The notes beneath the pieces were generated by a model. The model was not told the DNA's origin and ran no database searches. It saw only the letters and a list, made by a program, of their open reading frames with translations. Positions 59,277-64,000 of a DNA stretch of 64,000 nucleotides are shown here, one piece after another. Both the position numbers and the translations under genes were made by a program. Origin of the DNA: Patiria pectinifera (taxonomy: Eukaryota > Echinodermata > Asteroidea > Valvatida > Asterinidae). The stretch covers positions 12,834,001-12,898,000 of the forward strand of contig CM057141.1 of assembly GCA_029964075.1 (NCBI GenBank), written 5' to 3'. The first letter of the stretch is position 1, and each line of letters begins with the position of its first letter.

Positions 59277-61171
59277 GGTACAGGTGGTTTGAGTCTCAAG
59301 GTTGTGGAAGTATGCCGTTCCGGTTTGTGTTGACCACCCTGTATAACGAGTTTCATTCGGTTACGTTTCCAGACATCTTTCTTCAATTTCTTTTTCAAAG
59401 CATTACAAAACTCTGACTAGTACGGTAAACAAAAAGGTATTACATAAAAAAAAACTTCTTACATTAGGCATAACGACATGACAAACGAACTGACAAGAAC
59501 AATATGAACACACTGGGCTAAATGCTGAAGTAAAGCTGTTTTTTTTTTTATTCGTCATAATATGAAGCAGACAATTATATACGTCAAGGTCTGATATGTA
59601 CAGGATTTGCAAACAAGTGTTTATCAAAAAATGGAATCAACTGCCACTACAAGGGCATCACGTGGCTAACAATCTCTGAAAACACAGAGTTCTTAATTTA
59701 TGTTAATACCAAAAAGTGACACCGACTTGACCACATATAAAGAATTAATGGTATGCCATAACCCTCTGGTGCTTAACAGGTGCCGTATAGTTAAAGACAT
59801 GGATACGCTATGGCCCATAATAGTTTGAGCCTGAAATCTTGCAAGCTCATCCGAAATGTTTCTTTCAATGCTTCAATTGCCGGGATACGTAAATAATTCT
59901 TTGCTTGAAGGTTACTTTTTCAAATGAGATCTTAATGTTAACACAATAAATGCCTCGAAATATCTGAGATGGTTTACTGAAAGGCTCCTGTTCTTTGGGA
60001 AACACCCATTCAGGTTGAAGGATTACAACATAATAAAGTGAAAAATTACTGACTTTTCACTGGTTCAAACCTGCCAGGAACCAAATTTTCCTAAAATAAT
60101 CCTAAAATTAACGGAAAAACCCCAAAAAACAAAAAGTAGTCAAATGTTTTCAGATCATCAAGTTGATGTGAAAATCTGAAATAAAATTGGTAAGACATGA
60201 TTAATTCTGTCATTTCCCCATGTCGAGATTTCCCCATGTCGAGCCAGACCCTTAAACCCTTAAACCCCAACAACAGTGGTTCAGGATTTCACAGGTTGTT
60301 TATAGCACATCAGTGCGAGTTCAAGGTCTAATGTACAACTCATGAAAATGTTGCGTAACAAAATCTGGCACTTAACCAAAAAACCCAAACAATTGCCAGA
60401 TAATTAACAAAAGTTCAAAATTATACAAATACGATGTTTTGGTGATGAAAAAAAAATGTGAATAAATAAACAAATTGTCAAGACTCTTTCAACGAAGATA
60501 AGAGCAATCAAATTTATATAATTTTTCATTGATGAAACGAAAATTGGACACATCCCAAAATGGAAAAGAAAAGAAAACGATTATTGTAAATATTATTTGA
60601 AATCAGACTCATCAGAGAAATGTTACTGTAATTCCAAGACAGTTACAATATCAATGATGTTAAAGGGATTAAATGTCACCTTCCAATTTGTTATTTTTTT
60701 CCTTGAAAAAAGAAAAAAAACCCAACATTTTCTTTTAAAAAACCCTTTGTTTGATGAAGATCACTACAGTATCACATGGTACCCTAAGCATGGCTACTTG
60801 TAGTGTGTCTAGTTCCCTTGTACAAAGGCAATGTTCAATATGTACTCAATTCCATCCCAATGGTACCAGACTACTTTTAACATGAGCCTTACTTAGAGTC
60901 TCATAAAAGAGTGTAGAAAAATCATTAGGTCTGCTGTCGCAGGCCTAAGACTGGTGCTCTCTTTGACAATTAGGATACCAGATGTGTAGTGCATGGCATC
61001 TGACACCAACATGGCTGCCACATGCTTTAGACTGGCGCTCTCTTTAACGATTAGGATACCAGACGTGAAATGGATGATGTCCTTTAAAAGGGAGATCTGG
61101 CTTCCAAATTCATTCTCCTTGACCACAGACGCACTTAGTCTTCAGTCACATCGCTAGTAGCCACCCCAACA
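59277..61171. other. Intergenic 3' flank of CNOT1, no gene seen
   Basis: AT-rich sequence with homopolymer runs. No conserved frame, RNA gene or transposon end is recognisable except the 81-bp duplication near 61.0 kb. If the CNOT1 transcript uses a distal poly(A) site, part of this would be 3' untranslated region. Confidence 0.5.
60946..61107. repeat. Tandem duplication of about 81 bp
   Basis: tagactgg(t/c)gctctcttt with attaggataccaga occurs at 60,946 and 61,027, exactly 81 bp apart, with several substitutions. On the minus strand both copies read TSGILIVKES, but no gene context supports coding. Confidence 0.75.
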
Positions 61172-61186
61172 CATTGCAAGACCTTT

Positions 61187-61192
61187 TTTATT
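61187..61192 (-). terminator. Likely CNOT1 poly(A) signal AATAAA
   Basis: On the minus strand AATAAA is followed 11 nt later by a CA and then by GT-rich tgtgttggggtgg, the usual order of signal, cleavage site and downstream element. Use of this site would give a 3' untranslated region of about 175 nt. Confidence 0.5.
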
Positions 61193-61348
61193 AAATACAT
61201 CTGTACAAAAAACTCATATACAGCCGGCGTGTACAGCTGCACAGCGGCTGAACACAAGGCTATATATTTCACATCATATTTCCGTGTCCGAGTATACGAT
61301 CACTGTGTGGTTTAGTCCGAGAGGTCGATGGAGGAAGGGGTTAACTGT

Positions 61349-61436
61349 CTACTCGTGTGCCTCCACCGGTTCCCGGTTCATAACTGGCGCTTGGCTCTTC
61401 TGCTGCATACAGCTCCTGGCAACCGACTCAAACAAT
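61349..61436 (-). CDS. CNOT1: CNOT1, last coding exon
   Basis: 88 nt on the minus strand, preceded by a pyrimidine-rich acceptor ending ccaacag. It completes a lysine codon split from the previous exon, then encodes LFESVARSCMQQKSQAP, VMNREPVEAHE and a TAG stop. LFxSVAxxCM follows EIEK at the C terminus of CNOT1 in other animals; the tail after it is variable between species. CNOT1 is the scaffold of the CCR4-NOT deadenylase complex. This end belongs to the C-terminal Not1 domain, which holds NOT2 and NOT3. Confidence 0.9.
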
Positions 61437-62367
61437 CTGTTGGTTAACAAGAAAGAATCTTTAAGTGAACTTGAAAAGAGACTAACTCGGCATTCAGATA
61501 TGATGATTAGCACTAGTTTCTGTGGTGTAAGCCTTGGCATTGTGCATGGATTAGTCTGATCTTCAGTGTATCTTTGGAGTCGCAGATGCCTCAGGTTTAA
61601 AAATCTCAGGGCATTTAAAATGTTAAATTAAATACCTGTTAATGGTACATCTGGGAGACATTTTCTTGTCATTAATCATACCTTAAGGAGACACCGGACA
61701 TTAGGGAGACATTGAAACGTCTCCCTAATGTCACAGCTCCTATTTAGTGGCAACATTTTACTGTCGCAAATAGGCTAGATTGATTGCTTGTGGTCCCAAA
61801 CATAAATAAACTGAAATTCGTGGGGGTAGGATAAGGTAAAATTGGGATTGGGTGACTTTAAAGATGGAAAAATTTTGTGCACAAGTCTATGGGAATGTCT
61901 CCCAAATTACCCATTTCCCGTAATCAAAATAACTTCAGTTAAGAGTGTTCCAGTGAGACACAAATAAAGGCTGATCGTATGTAACAGAATAAATAAGTTT
62001 CACATGATGACATAAGGATTGACCCATTCCTAATTTCAACAGGATTATTGTGTTTCAATATTAACAAAAAAAATGATGAAAAGAACATTATACACCAAAG
62101 TGCAAGCGTGTTTTTAATTGTTTCAAAAATATTTTCCTTCCATAATGTGTGAACAGCAATTTTTTTTGGGGGGGGGGCAGAGCATGTTACAGCTTTTTGT
62201 CAAAAAGGAAAACAAGAATGTAAAGTAAACATTGAATGGAGGGGAGGGGGCAAAAGAATCCTGTATCTATGGCTTAAAAAAAGGTTGTCAAATCAAAAAA
62301 CAAAAGAAGTTATGTTTGAGGAAATGAAGCAGAATGATGAGACTTCCTCAGACAGTCTGTGACTTAC
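61437..62367 (-). other. CNOT1 last intron
   Basis: 931 bp between a gtaagt donor and a ccaacag acceptor on the minus strand. It contains a small inverted-repeat element (61,653-61,903) and a G-run near 62,168. Confidence 0.85.
61653..61903. mobile_element. Small MITE-like element in the CNOT1 intron
   Basis: It is bounded by gggagacatt (61,653-61,662) and its inverse aatgtctccc (61,894-61,903). The same motif also occurs inside as arms of a perfect 14-bp hairpin (61,697-61,710 with 61,719-61,732, loop attgaaac). It looks like a short inverted-repeat transposon with internal repeats. Confidence 0.5.
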
Positions 62368-62502
62368 TTTTCAATCTCCGGGGCACAGTGGACAAACTCA
62401 TGATTCCAGAACTTGAAGTTAGGATTCCTGATGAGATCAATGAAGGTGATGAGAAGGCCCCATGGGTGTGGTCTGTTGACTATCAATCGCTCTAGCAGTA
62501 CC
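62368..62502 (-). CDS. CNOT1: CNOT1, penultimate exon
   Basis: 135 nt with acceptor ctctag and donor gtaagt, phase-compatible on both sides. It encodes [36 protein letters not shown] and VHCAPEIE, an almost exact match to the highly conserved end of the CNOT1 C-terminal Not1 domain as I know it from vertebrates. The domain is a HEAT-like helical scaffold that docks the NOT2-NOT3 module, linking deadenylation to repression of target mRNAs in the cytoplasm. The frame is intact, so the gene is probably functional. Confidence 0.96.
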
Positions 62503-63429
62503 CTAGAGGAAAAAGAAAGGCAAAATTGGGCAAAGGAAAACAATTAAGTCTTGATTTTTTGTTGGAATTTAGAAAATGTTAGTTGGACATGCCGTGCCAA
62601 TGTGCTGCGGCAATGGTACATATCAGGAGGAATTACATGTAGGTAGGAACACCTCGCCCTACACCCGACTTGTTTACTATGGTCTGTTTAAAGGGCAAAT
62701 GCAACGTAATTTTGGAAATGCAATCCTTGAAAATGTATCTCTGTATTCCACATTTTTCAAGGGTATTTTGGTGCCTTTTTGTTTTCATACTTGTACAACT
62801 TTCCACACTCATGAGCAAAAGTGTGATGTCTTTTTTTAGGCGGCGAAACACCAATGTTACAGCTATTTCAGCACTGAAAGTTGTCAGAATTTTGGATAAT
62901 TTGCTGTCGTACATTTTCTTTTCTTTGGTGTTTCATTGTGTCAGAGCATGGCAGTAAGCCAATGAACCCACTTTTTCTCACTTTTTCTCAAATGTTTTCA
63001 GCGAGGAAATTTTTGAGTTCACATTTGAACAGAAAACCTTTGAACTGAACAGTGTCTTCCTGAAATGACATCACAGCAACAACACCCTCAGTTGTTCAGA
63101 AAAGCGTGGACAATTTTACATGTTTAAAAAGTGCACTTTTCAAAAATACATTTTACCAAAGAGAAAGTTGCACAAAACAGGTTCCTTCACAAAACAGGTT
63201 TCCTGCACAAGTACCCCCTCGACGGTAACAAGGGGAGAGTTGGGGAGACCACTTGTGAGATATTCGAACACACTGCCAAAGACACCTGACCCTTATACGT
63301 ATATGCTATGGCTTTGCGCACATTCATAATAAAATAAATTGTGCATAGTTCGCGTGATACGCACACATGGAAGTATGTGCATAAAGCGCCCTCTTCTGTT
63401 ATGAGTAATAACTCGTAAGAGGGTCTCAC
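62503..63429 (-). other. CNOT1 intron
   Basis: 927 bp, with a gtgaga donor on the minus strand next to the 63,430 exon and a ctctag acceptor. AT-rich. No other feature is recognised. Confidence 0.85.
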
Positions 63430-63562
63430 CTCGTGATTTGTTCTTGCATTGCCTCCGTGTTGGCCTCAGCAAAGAGATACAGGAGAGTGCAGCTGAAGTA
63501 GTGAGTGTGGCTGTTGGGGTAACGTAGCTGGTTGGCTATTGCATTCAGGAAAAGATACCGCC
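63430..63562 (-). CDS. CNOT1: CNOT1, third exon from the end
   Basis: 133 nt with acceptor ttatccag and donor gtgaga. It starts by completing a glycine codon and encodes [38 protein letters not shown] and QEQIT, ending two bases into an arginine codon completed by the next exon. This is the diagnostic [19 protein letters not shown] block of the CNOT1 C-terminal domain. Upstream exons lie beyond the right edge. An in-frame extension into the intron is readable but has no family similarity. Confidence 0.96.
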
Positions 63563-64000
63563 CTGGATAACACAATGCAAAATCAACACAGTCAATGACA
63601 ACTCGAAACAGGTGAACTACCAATAAACGATGGAATATTTGACTAGCCTCAAAATATGCTCCAATTTTGACCACAAGTGATTCTGGGTAACTTTGCCCCC
63701 CTTTTTCACTGTTTTAGTCGCTCTAAGCATTCTGTTAGGAACCATCCTGGATCCTTCATAATCTGCCACTATGCAGGAATCCAATGGTACTATTTGGCAC
63801 TTGATCTTTGAAGAAATTGGTTAAGTATTAGTTGCTGTGCTCTACCTTCCTCAATCCTACAAAATCAAACAAACATTCTTGATGGATTTTAAAAGACCAG
63901 GAGGGGTGGTGTTAAATTTCACGAAGTGGCTACTTTTACAGAAGCCACAACATGTTTTTCTAAGGCTGTAGAAAAGGTATTGCAACATAACATTGCAAAT
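63563..64000 (-). other. CNOT1 intron, continues past the window
   Basis: There is no match to the expected preceding CNOT1 exon in this stretch, so the intron extends beyond position 64,000. Confidence 0.7.

Noticed and set aside
60893..61126. 77-codon minus-strand frame with an internal TSGILIVKES repeat as a CNOT1 exon
   Set aside because: CNOT1 ends with a stop at 61,349 in the correct frame. This frame lies beyond the likely poly(A) signal and matches nothing I know.

Overview
This is a eukaryotic genomic window, most likely from a marine invertebrate. A deuterostome such as an echinoderm, hemichordate or lancelet is my guess at low confidence. The reasons are spliced coding exons, non-LTR and DNA-transposon debris, short elements carrying a GGATCCGC-type terminus with long G/C runs, and tens of kilobases of satellite DNA. 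The only host gene I can support is the 3' end of CNOT1, the CCR4-NOT scaffold, on the minus strand at the right edge.

Layout. 1-50,938 is dominated by one tandem satellite with a 219-bp monomer (218 bp when one C is lost), about 205 monomers in all. It runs in one orientation for 1-2374. After a 500-N gap (2375-2874) it runs in the opposite orientation to the end. The block 2875 to about 20,700 is nearly uniform. From there to 50.9 kb monomers become progressively diverged and carry local higher-order repeats and segmental copies. Four things interrupt the array: a 5'-truncated, broken non-LTR retrotransposon (25,052-26,920) that itself contains a short tailed insertion; a GC-rich (GGCCTT)n minisatellite-flanked insert holding a MITE (45,044-46,245); a 2,377-bp fold-back DNA element with 271-bp terminal inverted repeats and a GGCCA target duplication (47,683-50,059); and many internal rearrangement junctions.

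51,171-54,677 is a second, unrelated AT-rich satellite of about 168 bp with its own roughly 862-bp higher-order period. 54,680-59,276 is a transposon graveyard: hAT ends with GTACTCG arrays and a truncated BED-finger ORF, GGATCCGC-type MITEs, a tRNA-like sequence, and two inverted-repeat elements. 59,277-61,171 shows no gene. 61,172-64,000 holds CNOT1: last coding exon 61,349-61,436, exons 62,368-62,502 and 63,430-63,562, all with consensus splice sites and compatible phases, plus a likely poly(A) signal at 61,187.

How it fits together: this is a pericentromere-like or heterochromatic satellite block abutting the 3' end of a conserved housekeeping gene. Most short ORFs here are readings of the satellite monomer and not genes. 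The parts most worth following are the fold-back element whose repeats consist of reiterated CCGATAATGTATCA boxes, the conserved hairpin in every 219-bp monomer, and the layered higher-order and long-distance copying within the array.
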